NCBI GenBank assembly: GCA_937951695.1
Contig: CALFBL010000095.1
Location: 1-5,517, forward strand
Length of the DNA: 5,517 bases
Reading direction: 5' to 3'
Origin: an uncultured Granulosicoccaceae bacterium
GTDB taxonomy: Bacteria > Pseudomonadota > Gammaproteobacteria > Granulosicoccales > Granulosicoccaceae
A model generated the notes under the pieces. It saw only the letters and a program-made list of their open reading frames with translations. It did not search any database and had not been told where the DNA came from. Shown here one piece after another: positions 1 through 5,460 of this stretch. Positions within the stretch are counted from its first letter, which is position 1; each line of letters begins with the position of its first letter. Made by a program: the position numbers and the translations under genes.

Positions 1-220
1 TTGTAAAACTTTGGAGAACGATTACCGTTTTCTCTCACTCACGACCTGATAGGGTGCATGAGCGGGAAGGAACGTTACGCTATTGTTTCTGTCCGAAGCA
101 TGAACCTAACGCCGCTCGATAAACGCAATACTACACAGCGATGGACAACTCCAGCACATCTCACAGGTCCGCGTACCCATCCGAACATCCTACGCCCGCT
201 GGGCAAACTGGGCAAGATGC
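1..220. other. Upstream region without a supportable gene
   Basis: No convincing gene is seen here. Two plus-strand frames are open at the window edge, one stopping at 46-48 and the other at 121-123. Either could be the tail of an upstream gene, but both are too short to judge. A frame starting at 58 runs into the DUF3750 gene and has no family resemblance. I found no convincing -35/-10 pair for the downstream gene. Confidence 0.4.
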
Positions 221-1027
221 ATGAGCGTGCCCAAGACACAAAAACCGCGGCGGCGTTGGCGCAAGATTTTCTTGCGCGCTACGAGCATCATCGTGATGCT
301 GTTCCTTTTGCCGGTTGGGTGCCAATACGCCAAACAGTTGCGATCTGACCAGAGCCGATGGTGGGACTTGCGCCGCGACAGCAGTGAACAAGCCCCGGCG
401 CCAGACTATGGCGTGGCGGTAATCCAAGTCTATGCCGCACGGGCAGCTCGCTGGCGGGGAAATCTGGGCGTGCATACTTGGGTGGCCTACAAACGATCGA
501 ATGAAGACGTCTACAGCCGTGTCGAGGTCATTGGCTATTACGCCTACCGTGGCAACAATTCTGTTCGAGTGCGACGCGGCAACCCGGATGGCTACTGGTT
601 CGGTAATCGTCCCACCCTGCTACGAGAGATCACCGGTGGCGAAGAGCTCGATGAGTTGATTGATCGCGTGGAGGCCTCAGCGGCCAGCTATCCCTACGCC
701 AAAACCTATCGCGTCTGGCCCGGTCCGAACAGCAACACTTTCACCGCATGGATCGCCCGCGACCTACCCGAGCTGAACCTGGAACTACCGCCCACCGCAG
801 TCGGAAAAGACTACTTGCCCAATGGTGCGATTGCCGCTTTAACGCCCAGTGGTTCTGGGGCTCAATTGTCACTCGGCGGTTATGCAGGGCTGCTTGTGGG
901 TGCTGAAGAAGGAATCGAGGTGAATCTGCTGGGCGCTACGGTTGGGCTCGATTTTTGGCCGTTGGCGATAAAGTTGCCCGCGCTCGGTCGATTCGGATTT
1001 AACGACGTGCGTCGTTACAAGCAGTGA
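221..1027 (+). CDS. DUF3750 family membrane-anchored protein
   Basis: This is a 268-residue protein recognised as the DUF3750 family of proteobacteria, whose biochemical function is not established. The N-terminus is strongly basic (KPRRRWRK, residues 8-15) and is followed by a single hydrophobic helix at about 17-33, so the bulk should sit in the periplasm. Cys34, the only cysteine, follows LPVG; proline at the -3 position makes this a poor lipobox, so an uncleaved anchor is more likely. Family motifs in order are HTWVAYK (85-91), PDGYWFGNRP (122-131), WPGPNSNTF (166-174) and LPPTAVGKDYLP (189-200). A glycine- and leucine-rich stretch (about 212-240) follows. ATG 221 was chosen because the frame back to the stop at 107-109 has no other ATG, GTG or TTG. 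The ribosome binding site is weak (GGGCAAG). The next gene, a TetR regulator, lies 190 bp downstream on the same strand. The family call is firm; the role is unknown. Confidence 0.85.
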   Translation: MSVPKTQKPRRRWRKIFLRATSIIVMLFLLPVGCQYAKQLRSDQSRWWDLRRDSSEQAPAPDYGVAVIQVYAARAARWRGNLGVHTWVAYKRSNEDVYSRVEVIGYYAYRGNNSVRVRRGNPDGYWFGNRPTLLREITGGEELDELIDRVEASAASYPYAKTYRVWPGPNSNTFTAWIARDLPELNLELPPTAVGKDYLPNGAIAALTPSGSGAQLSLGGYAGLLVGAEEGIEVNLLGATVGLDFWPLAIKLPALGRFGFNDVRRYKQ

Positions 1028-1038
1028 TGAGCCAGTGA

Positions 1039-1065
1039 GATGGCAACGCCGGGAAACCTGCCATC
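1039..1065 (+). other. Stem-loop just after the DUF3750 stop codon
   Basis: GATGGCA (1039-1045) can pair perfectly with TGCCATC (1059-1065). Inside, GG/CC closes a GAAA tetraloop (1051-1058), with five unpaired bases on the left side. It lies 11 bp after the stop codon. No T-run follows, so it is not a canonical intrinsic terminator; it could protect a 3' end or be chance. Confidence 0.3.
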
Positions 1066-1112
1066 ACGTCAGAAATAGTCGACGTGTCATCGTTAACTCC
1101 ACGCCTTATATC

Positions 1113-1151
1113 GACTATTGGTCATTTTTTGACCGATAGTCATTTTTAGAC
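1113..1151 (+). promoter_or_regulatory. Inverted repeat with overlapping 13-bp direct repeat upstream of tetR gene
   Basis: The sequence 1113-1124 pairs with 1130-1141 over 12 bp with one mismatch (a G-T wobble), around a five-T spacer. In addition, GTCATTTTTTGAC (1121-1133) recurs as GTCATTTTTAGAC (1139-1151), 18 bp later, with one change. TGACCGATAGTCA (1130-1142) is itself a TGAC/GTCA palindrome. TetR-family repressors commonly bind short palindromes in their own promoter, and this sits 67-105 bp before the TetR start codon. A weak -10 candidate, AATAAT, lies at 1161-1166 without a good -35. The alternative is an intrinsic terminator for the DUF3750 gene, because five Ts follow the stem at 1143-1147; the stem is AT-rich, which weakens that reading. 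Confidence 0.4.
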
Positions 1152-1217
1152 AATTCGTCAAATAATGGCGGCCTGTGTAAACTCGACGTTGAGCACTTCA
1201 GTGAGCCTTCCTAGCGT

Positions 1218-1955
1218 ATGAGCAACTTATCTCGCAAACAGCGCGAAATCGCCGAGAGGCACAACCGGTTTCTAACGATTGGACGTTCGTTGCTCGAAGA
1301 GGCAGGCTTTCAACACCTCAGCATGGACCGAGTGGCCGAACTGGCAGAGTATTCCAAAGGTACGATCTATCAGCATTTCAACTGCAAGGAAGAGCTGCTG
1401 GGGCAACTGTGCGTCCACAGCACGCAGCGCCTGCAAGCCCTGACCCAACGGGCGTTCGAGCACTCGGGCCCATACCGTGAACGGGTATTGGCCTTCGTCA
1501 TTGCCCACGATGTGTACCGGACTGACCGTGTCGAAGACATGCGCTTGATGCGCTATTTCCTCACCGATCCGGTTCTGGAAAAGCTCAGCCCCAAAACACT
1601 GGAACGCTATCGTAGCTTGCAACGCGATATGATCAACTCACTGAAACGGTTGGTTGACGATGCCATCGAGGCGGGGGATTTACCCGCTCCTAGATCAACT
1701 TCGGCGGATATCGTGGTCGCTGTATGGTCGCTGATCCACGGAGCCGAAGCCCTGCGCAGCCGCGCATTGCCGCCTGCAGAGCTAGGCGCTTGTCGTACCG
1801 GTGTTGCAGTGGTAGAGATGGTAGAGCGCTTGCTCGATGGCTTGAAATGGGTGTCACCTACAGCGAACAACACGGTGTCTCACGAGAGCACGACTCAGCG
1901 GGTCGAACGACTCAAAAACGCGCTATTCACACATAAATTGCCGGCAGCCCAATAG
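1218..1955 (+). CDS. TetR/AcrR family transcriptional regulator
   Basis: This is a 245-residue one-component repressor-type regulator. Residues 10-60 are a clear TetR_N DNA-binding domain: a first helix region (AERHNRFLTIGRSLLEEAGF, 12-31), then SMDRVAELAEYSKGTIYQHF (35-54), which contains the helix-turn-helix and the hallmark GTIYxHF ending, and then KEEL. The remaining residues form the usual all-helical ligand-binding and dimer domain. I do not recognise its subfamily, so the inducer cannot be named. It is somewhat longer than the usual 190-220 residues because of a polar C-terminal tail (about 210-245). The start at 1218 keeps the normal length before the DNA-binding domain; no strong Shine-Dalgarno is visible. 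The inverted repeats at 1113-1151 are a plausible autoregulatory operator. The gene ends 48 bp from the convergent gene at 2004 with only a weak GAACC/GGTTC pairing (1971-1975/2001-2005), so no clear terminator separates them. Its targets may include the DUF3750 gene or lie elsewhere. Confidence 0.9.
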   Translation: MSNLSRKQREIAERHNRFLTIGRSLLEEAGFQHLSMDRVAELAEYSKGTIYQHFNCKEELLGQLCVHSTQRLQALTQRAFEHSGPYRERVLAFVIAHDVYRTDRVEDMRLMRYFLTDPVLEKLSPKTLERYRSLQRDMINSLKRLVDDAIEAGDLPAPRSTSADIVVAVWSLIHGAEALRSRALPPAELGACRTGVAVVEMVERLLDGLKWVSPTANNTVSHESTTQRVERLKNALFTHKLPAAQ

Positions 1956-2003
1956 GCATCGCAGTAAGCCGAACCGCTGTGTGAAGCAAGCCCTTAGTTT
2001 GGT

Positions 2004-2366
2004 TCATTTTGGCGCCTCGTAGCACTCGGCAGTCTCTGCAATCTGTTTTTGCAAGGTTAATATTTCCTTATGCATCGCCATCAACTGGTTGTTAACATCG
2101 GTGAAATAGCTTTGCATGAACACGTGAACCGCATTGATTACCGCCTCTTGCGTGGCTACATCTAACGGCGCCAGCGCATCAAGTTCAACGCTTTCCTGAC
2201 TCGGCCATGGCGCACCAGGAAACCGCTTGCAGGTCATTTGCGCCATGCTGGCCCAACGTTCGGCCACTTGCTTGTCCGGGTGTTGGCCAATAACCTCGGT
2301 CACCCAGTTTTGTAGCTCAAGGGCTTGATGGTTTTGTTTACGAGGGAAATCGACAATGTCTGCCAT
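2004..2366 (-). CDS. Hypothetical 120-residue protein
   Basis: I do not recognise this protein. It has no signal peptide or membrane segment, so it is expected in the cytoplasm. It starts MADIVDFPRKQ, has a middle part rich in Trp and Pro (FPGAPWPSQ, about 49-57), and ends in a long predicted helical stretch (about 70-115) whose last part (NQLMAMHKEILTLQKQIAETAE) looks like a short coiled coil. Two cysteines are present, near residue 46 and near the C-terminus. ATG 2366 is supported by an AGG-TAAG ribosome binding site on the minus strand about ten bases upstream. An ATG a little further upstream in the same frame hits a stop after four codons. The micro-ORF at 2382-2474 lies 15 bp upstream on the same strand, so the two are probably co-transcribed. 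The gene converges with the TetR gene and is divergent from the xylanase gene. Confidence 0.7.
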   Translation of the reverse strand: MADIVDFPRKQNHQALELQNWVTEVIGQHPDKQVAERWASMAQMTCKRFPGAPWPSQESVELDALAPLDVATQEAVINAVHVFMQSYFTDVNNQLMAMHKEILTLQKQIAETAECYEAPK

Positions 2367-2381
2367 TTGCTTACCTAACTT

Positions 2382-2474
2382 TCATTGTCGAAAATCCGTC
2401 GACAAAAAAACGGCCAGAACTCCGACGAGCCCGCAGATTATGAGCAGCGACTCGTCACCCGCCATTATGGCCAA
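2382..2474 (-). CDS. Putative 30-residue single-helix membrane micro-protein (TTG start)
   Basis: This small frame encodes a peptide with an acidic N-terminal part (MAGDES, from residue 4), a continuous hydrophobic helix (LLIICGLVGVLAVFL, about 10-24) and a short polar tail ending TDFRQ. The gene call rests mainly on GGAGGTG on the minus strand (plus coordinates 2483-2489), a seven-base match to the anti-Shine-Dalgarno. It lies about 10 bp from TTG 2474, a good spacing. The alternative ATG at 2465 would give 27 residues but sits 19 bp from the ribosome binding site. A longer in-frame version starting at TTG 2573 has no ribosome binding site and adds a polar stretch, so it is less likely. The stop is 15 bp from the start of the 120-residue gene downstream, suggesting a two-gene transcript. 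The helix resembles no micro-protein I can name, so the role is unknown. Confidence 0.5.
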   Translation of the reverse strand: MAIMAGDESLLIICGLVGVLAVFLSTDFRQ

Positions 2475-2478
2475 AGAA

Positions 2479-2506
2479 TTGACACCTCCCCTAGACTGGG
2501 TAACAT
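2479..2506 (+). promoter_or_regulatory. Candidate sigma-70 promoter for the xylanase gene
   Basis: A perfect -35 box, TTGACA (2479-2484), is followed after 16 bp by TAACAT (2501-2506), which matches four of six -10 positions including the key T, A and final T. Transcription would start near 2513 and give a leader of about 112 bases before the xylanase ATG. It is the best-matching promoter in the window by eye, but untested. Confidence 0.55.
2483..2491 (-). promoter_or_regulatory. Strong ribosome binding site for the micro-protein
   Basis: The minus strand reads GGGGAGGTG here. GGAGGTG is complementary to seven consecutive bases of the 16S rRNA 3' end. It favours TTG 2474 as the start (10-base spacing) over ATG 2465 (19-base spacing). 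It lies within the spacer of the xylanase promoter on the other strand. Confidence 0.55.
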
Positions 2507-2533
2507 TTTTCGCATTCACCGACATTCTGTGAC
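2505..2533 (-). promoter_or_regulatory. Weak candidate promoter for the minus-strand pair
   Basis: On the minus strand, GTCACA (2533-2528) and AAAAAT (2510-2505) are 17 bp apart, each matching four of six consensus bases. A start near 2498 would leave a leader of about 24 bases carrying the strong ribosome binding site. It shares bases with the -10 box of the xylanase promoter on the plus strand. The match is modest and could be chance in AT-rich DNA. Confidence 0.25.
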
Positions 2534-2548
2534 CGGATTTGAGCACAG
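2527..2548. promoter_or_regulatory. Inverted repeat CTGTG/CACAG in the xylanase leader
   Basis: CTGTG (2527-2531) and CACAG (2544-2548) are inverted around 12 bp. The repeat lies just after the predicted xylanase transcription start and overlaps the weak minus-strand promoter. It could be an operator for either direction. The spacing does not fit a CRP site. Five-base arms are short, so chance is possible. Confidence 0.25.
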
Positions 2549-2624
2549 TTGCTGAGTTGTTAACACGAGGCAAAAGCCGAATACGTTAAATTCCTGTCAC
2601 TGCAACACGAATAATCATCCATTT

Positions 2625-4721
2625 ATGCAATCTTCCCCCCTCTGCTCCATCAAACCTGCCAAGACCATTGCTAGCTTTTTGTTCGCCGCAGCACTGAGTG
2701 CGTGTGGTGGATCAAGCAGCGGCTCAAGCGACGCGAGGGACCCATCGTCCGACACCAATTCGCCAACCGATTTCATGCCAGAAGCTACAACGCCCGATAG
2801 CGGCACGAACGGTATCGATGACGATGTTGCGGGCGATGGCGATGGCGATGGCGATGGCAACAGCAATAGCAATAGCAATAGCAATAGCAATAGCAATAGC
2901 AATAGCAATAGCAACACTATTGTCGAGACTTTCCTCAACGCAGACAGCCTCCTTCCCGCTTTGTCGTCAACGCCGCTGTCGGATCCGCCAGGTTCGGACG
3001 ACGAACCCAGCATCGTTGACAGCCCAGTCTCTGCCATCACTGAATTTTTCTTGGTGCAAGACCCAGCGCGCAGAATCGAACCCGAATCCTCGCTGGCGCT
3101 CACCGACGCGGATTTCGATGCCGGCACACCAGACGCTGTAGTTATCGCGCCGCCTGGTTTTGACACCAGCCTTAATTCAGCCCCCTATTTCGATGCACTG
3201 ACCAATCAGGAAGTGTTTGCCGGTGAAACCCTGGAAGTGTTGTATCGCCCGTTGGATGACGATGGCGGTCTGCCGGGTATGTTTCCCAATGAATTGCCCG
3301 AAGGCGGTTCATTTAACGATAACTTCAACGGCACAAAGTCTTTGCGCTGGACCCCGCTGCAAGGCGACATCGGCATCACCGCCTTTACTGTCACAGCCGT
3401 GGACCGTGAAGAGCCGAACTACCGTAGCTCACAGACCATCCTAATCAAAGTCAGTGAACCAGATGATCCGTCCAGCATTCCCAACTTCGCCCCAGTGGTG
3501 AATTTCTTTCGCGATCGAACCGTGCGGGTCGGTGACCCGGTGGTAATGGAGCTTAAAGGATCGGATCGAAACAGCACCTACCCCAGCATGGAAATTCTTA
3601 ACCCCCCACCAGGGGCAACGGTCACACCACACTACATTTTCGATGAAATTTCTGTGTTACGTTTTACGCCAAAAAAAGCCGGTGTCATCAACATTGATGT
3701 GATCGCTAGAGACGCGGACGACCCAAGTTTAACCGGTACTCGCACCGTCACAGTCATTGCCAAAGAACGCAGTGACTTCCAGATAGCGGGACAACGGCTG
3801 AGAGCGTTGGCTGGGGAGCGAAACTTCCAGATTGGCTTCGCCGCACTTCAGGAATTCTACCTGAAGCCCGATGGCGCAATTTACTCGGAACTTGCAGGAC
3901 TTGAATTTAACATTGTCAGCGCCGAGAATTCGATGAAGTGGGATTACATCAACCCAGAGCCTGGGACCTATCGCTGGGCTGATGCGGATAACCTCGTTGC
4001 CTTCGCCAAACGCTACAACCAGGTCGTCCACGGTCACCCAATGATCTGGTACCACCAACTCCCCATCTGGATTCGCGAAGCACCGCAAGACACGCTTGAA
4101 ATCCACATGCGCGAGTTCATTGATCGTTTGGCCAAACGTTACGGCGATGACGTGGCCATTTGGGATGTGGTGAACGAACCAATAGCCGATGAAGGTGGCT
4201 TTCGTGATTCAGTATGGTTTAACGCGATGGGTGAAGATTACATCCACATCGCGTTCCGTCAAGCGCGCATGAGTGACCCCGACAGCATACTGCTGCTTAA
4301 CGAGTATGACATCGCTTGGGATACCCCAAAAAGTGCCACGCTGTTTCCACTACTGGAATCGCTGCAACAAAAAGGCACGCCCATCGATGGCGTCGGCTTT
4401 CAGCTGCACATTAGCGCAACCTTCGATAAATTCGATGAAGTCGAAGCGAATTTTCAACGCGTCGCCGACATGGGTCTCGACATCTACGTCACAGAACTCG
4501 ATGTCGCCATTTGGGACAGCAGTGTTAGTGAACAGGATCAAACCGATGTGTACGAGCGCATCCTCGACATTTGCTTGAACCAGCCTCGTTGTAAAGCGCT
4601 GCAAACGTGGGGCTTCACCGATCAGTACTCATGGCGTCGCCATCAAAACCCGCTCATCTTCGACGCCGAGTACCAGACCAAACCCGCTTACCGGGCATTG
4701 CAGAGACGTCTGGCGCAGTAA
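2625..4721 (+). CDS. GH10 endo-beta-1,4-xylanase, outer-membrane lipoprotein with Ig-like domains
   Basis: This 698-residue secreted enzyme should cut internal beta-1,4 bonds of xylan. A lipoprotein signal (basic K10 and K13, hydrophobic 14-24, lipobox LSAC) gives lipidation at Cys27; Gly at +2 and no Asp predicts outer-membrane sorting. A Ser/Asp/Asn-rich linker (about 28-180) includes GD repeats (70-78) and nine NS pairs (79-96). Two Ig-like or cadherin-like modules follow (about 184-279 and 287-381). The GH10 barrel covers about 387-696: ENSMKW (434-439), HGHPMIWYHQ (469-478), acid/base Glu518 in WDVVNEP, GFQLHI, nucleophile Glu624 in YVTELD, and QTWGFTDQYSW. The 106-residue spacing of the two glutamates is normal. 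Cys650 and Cys656 fit the usual GH10 disulfide. Tyr476 replaces the His normal in WHSQ. No carbohydrate-binding module is recognised. ATG 2625 is the only start upstream of the signal peptide; no Shine-Dalgarno is visible. GH10 is certain; the exact substrate is not. Confidence 0.95.
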   Translation: MQSSPLCSIKPAKTIASFLFAAALSACGGSSSGSSDARDPSSDTNSPTDFMPEATTPDSGTNGIDDDVAGDGDGDGDGNSNSNSNSNSNSNSNSNSNTIVETFLNADSLLPALSSTPLSDPPGSDDEPSIVDSPVSAITEFFLVQDPARRIEPESSLALTDADFDAGTPDAVVIAPPGFDTSLNSAPYFDALTNQEVFAGETLEVLYRPLDDDGGLPGMFPNELPEGGSFNDNFNGTKSLRWTPLQGDIGITAFTVTAVDREEPNYRSSQTILIKVSEPDDPSSIPNFAPVVNFFRDRTVRVGDPVVMELKGSDRNSTYPSMEILNPPPGATVTPHYIFDEISVLRFTPKKAGVINIDVIARDADDPSLTGTRTVTVIAKERSDFQIAGQRLRALAGERNFQIGFAALQEFYLKPDGAIYSELAGLEFNIVSAENSMKWDYINPEPGTYRWADADNLVAFAKRYNQVVHGHPMIWYHQLPIWIREAPQDTLEIHMREFIDRLAKRYGDDVAIWDVVNEPIADEGGFRDSVWFNAMGEDYIHIAFRQARMSDPDSILLLNEYDIAWDTPKSATLFPLLESLQQKGTPIDGVGFQLHISATFDKFDEVEANFQRVADMGLDIYVTELDVAIWDSSVSEQDQTDVYERILDICLNQPRCKALQTWGFTDQYSWRRHQNPLIFDAEYQTKPAYRALQRRLAQ
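2835..2858 (+). repeat. Four tandem GATGGC hexamers
   Basis: Four perfect copies encode Asp-Gly repeats (residues 71-78) in the xylanase linker. Hexamer gain or loss would keep the frame and change length by two residues. The run directly adjoins the AATAGC array. Confidence 0.95.
2859..2912 (+). repeat. Nine tandem AAYAGC hexamers (minisatellite-like)
   Basis: One AACAGC copy and eight identical AATAGC copies encode nine Asn-Ser pairs (residues 79-96) in the xylanase linker. The near-perfect DNA identity, not just protein identity, points to recent expansion by replication slippage. The unit of six keeps the reading frame, so it would tune linker length and not switch the gene off. Confidence 0.95.
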
Positions 4722-4724
4722 TGG

Positions 4725-4736
4725 GCAAGGCCTTGC
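4725..4736. repeat. 12-bp perfect palindrome between convergent stop codons
   Basis: GCAAGGCCTTGC lies in the 18-bp gap between the xylanase stop and the dsbB stop. With no loop and no T-run on either strand it is not a convincing bidirectional terminator, and may be chance. Confidence 0.35.
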
Positions 4737-4739
4737 ACG

Positions 4740-5273
4740 TCAAACACTAGCGCGGCGTGCGCGCGCCTCTCTGCCAAGACGTACAAATAAGAAAATCCCT
4801 AACAATACGAATCCGATAAACCACAGCAGTGACCATTCTCCGATACTCAACGTCAGAAATCGCCAGTGCACTTCAGCACAATTTCCATCCCCTTTGAACA
4901 ACAAGGCAACTGTGCTCAAGAACGGCTCGTTCTCTAGCCAGTACTGCAACCCCAGGCCGCACTCAGGCACTTGATCGGGGGGCAGATGCTGCAGCCATAC
5001 TTGCCGACCCGCCGTCGAAATTCCGCCCACAGCGGCTAACGACAACAACATCGCCATCACTTGCTGCAAACGGACAAACCGCTTGCCTACCACGGCAATC
5101 AGCGCCATCGCTGCAATAAGCATGTAGAACATGCGCTGCGTGATGCATAACGGGCACGGGTCAAGGTATTCCACGTATTGCAGGTAATAGCCATAACCCA
5201 ACAGACCCGCCACCGCCAAAATCGCTAGCAGCCATGCCCAGATCGCTGAAAAAGATGATCGTGAAGTGCTCAT
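4740..5273 (-). CDS. dsbB: Disulfide bond formation protein B (quinone-linked thiol oxidase)
   Basis: DsbB is an inner-membrane enzyme that re-oxidises the periplasmic thiol oxidase DsbA and passes the electrons to ubiquinone or menaquinone. This copy has 177 residues, almost the length of the Escherichia coli protein (176). Four membrane helices are visible at about 10-31, 47-62, 70-88 and 147-164. The first periplasmic loop carries the CPLC redox pair (Cys40, Cys43) followed by Arg47, equivalent to the quinone-site Arg48 of E. coli. The second loop carries Cys105 and Cys132, equivalent to Cys104 and Cys130. A basic tail (REARARR) closes the protein on the cytoplasmic side. All key residues are present, so it should be active. 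ATG 5273 fits the family start; upstream AAGAG and AGGA are only moderate ribosome binding sites. It converges with the xylanase gene. No dsbA is in the window. Confidence 0.95.
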   Translation of the reverse strand: MSTSRSSFSAIWAWLLAILAVAGLLGYGYYLQYVEYLDPCPLCITQRMFYMLIAAMALIAVVGKRFVRLQQVMAMLLSLAAVGGISTAGRQVWLQHLPPDQVPECGLGLQYWLENEPFLSTVALLFKGDGNCAEVHWRFLTLSIGEWSLLWFIGFVLLGIFLFVRLGREARARRASV

Positions 5274-5310
5274 AAACTCTTAAATCCTGAAATCAAAGAA
5301 CGCCCGGTGC

Positions 5311-5328
5311 TAACCGACGCGTTGGCTA
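5311..5328. promoter_or_regulatory. Imperfect 18-bp palindrome in the dsbB divergent gap
   Basis: TAACCGACGCGTTGGCTA is symmetric at seven of nine base pairs around a central ACGCGT. It lies 38 bp upstream of dsbB and 132 bp upstream of the gene starting at 5461, so it could be an operator for either. No regulator is known for it and chance is not excluded. Confidence 0.3.
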
Positions 5329-5362
5329 AAGACTAGCGCATGGGGTGAATATTACCTCGTAT

Positions 5363-5392
5363 GAGCGGTAGCAATCCGGTCCCTATCGGCTC
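5363..5392 (+). other. Possible leader stem-loop upstream of the last gene
   Basis: GAGCGGTAG (5363-5371) can pair with CTATC and GCTC (5383-5387, 5389-5392), giving nine pairs with one wobble and one bulged G around an 11-base loop. It lies about 70 bp before the start codon at 5461. Its function is unknown, and the fold has not been computed. Confidence 0.25.
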
Positions 5393-5460
5393 TCCAAGGC
5401 ATCAAACTTTCTGCCATCGAACTGACCATTACGGTCTTGCAATCACGAGGAAAAAACACC

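Noticed and set aside
311..322. Lipobox for the DUF3750 protein (LPVGC)
   Set aside because: Proline occupies the -3 position, which normally holds Leu, Val or Ile; a plain membrane anchor is the simpler reading.
58..348. 96-codon plus-strand open frame before and across the DUF3750 start
   Set aside because: It overlaps 128 bp of a gene with clear family motifs, resembles no family, and shows no ribosome binding site.
2479..2515. Possible insertion-sequence end (TTGACACCTCCCC looks like some IS3-type termini)
   Set aside because: No matching inverted end, target duplication or transposase is visible; the promoter and ribosome-binding-site explanations suffice.
2527..2548. CRP-type site (TGTGA...CACA) upstream of the xylanase gene
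   Set aside because: The half-sites are too far apart for the TGTGA-N6-TCACA pattern; kept only as a generic inverted repeat.
2382..2573. 63-codon version of the micro-protein starting at TTG 2573
   Set aside because: It has no ribosome binding site at that start and adds a polar N-terminus; the strong GGAGGTG supports the shorter form.
2698..3141. 147-codon plus-strand frame with alternating Ala-Met and Ala-Ile
   Set aside because: This is a shifted reading of the same hexamer repeats inside the xylanase gene.
2615..3166. 183-codon minus-strand frame with a long leucine run and SPSP repeats
   Set aside because: It is the antisense of the hexamer arrays in the xylanase gene; the leucine run is simply AATAGC read backwards.
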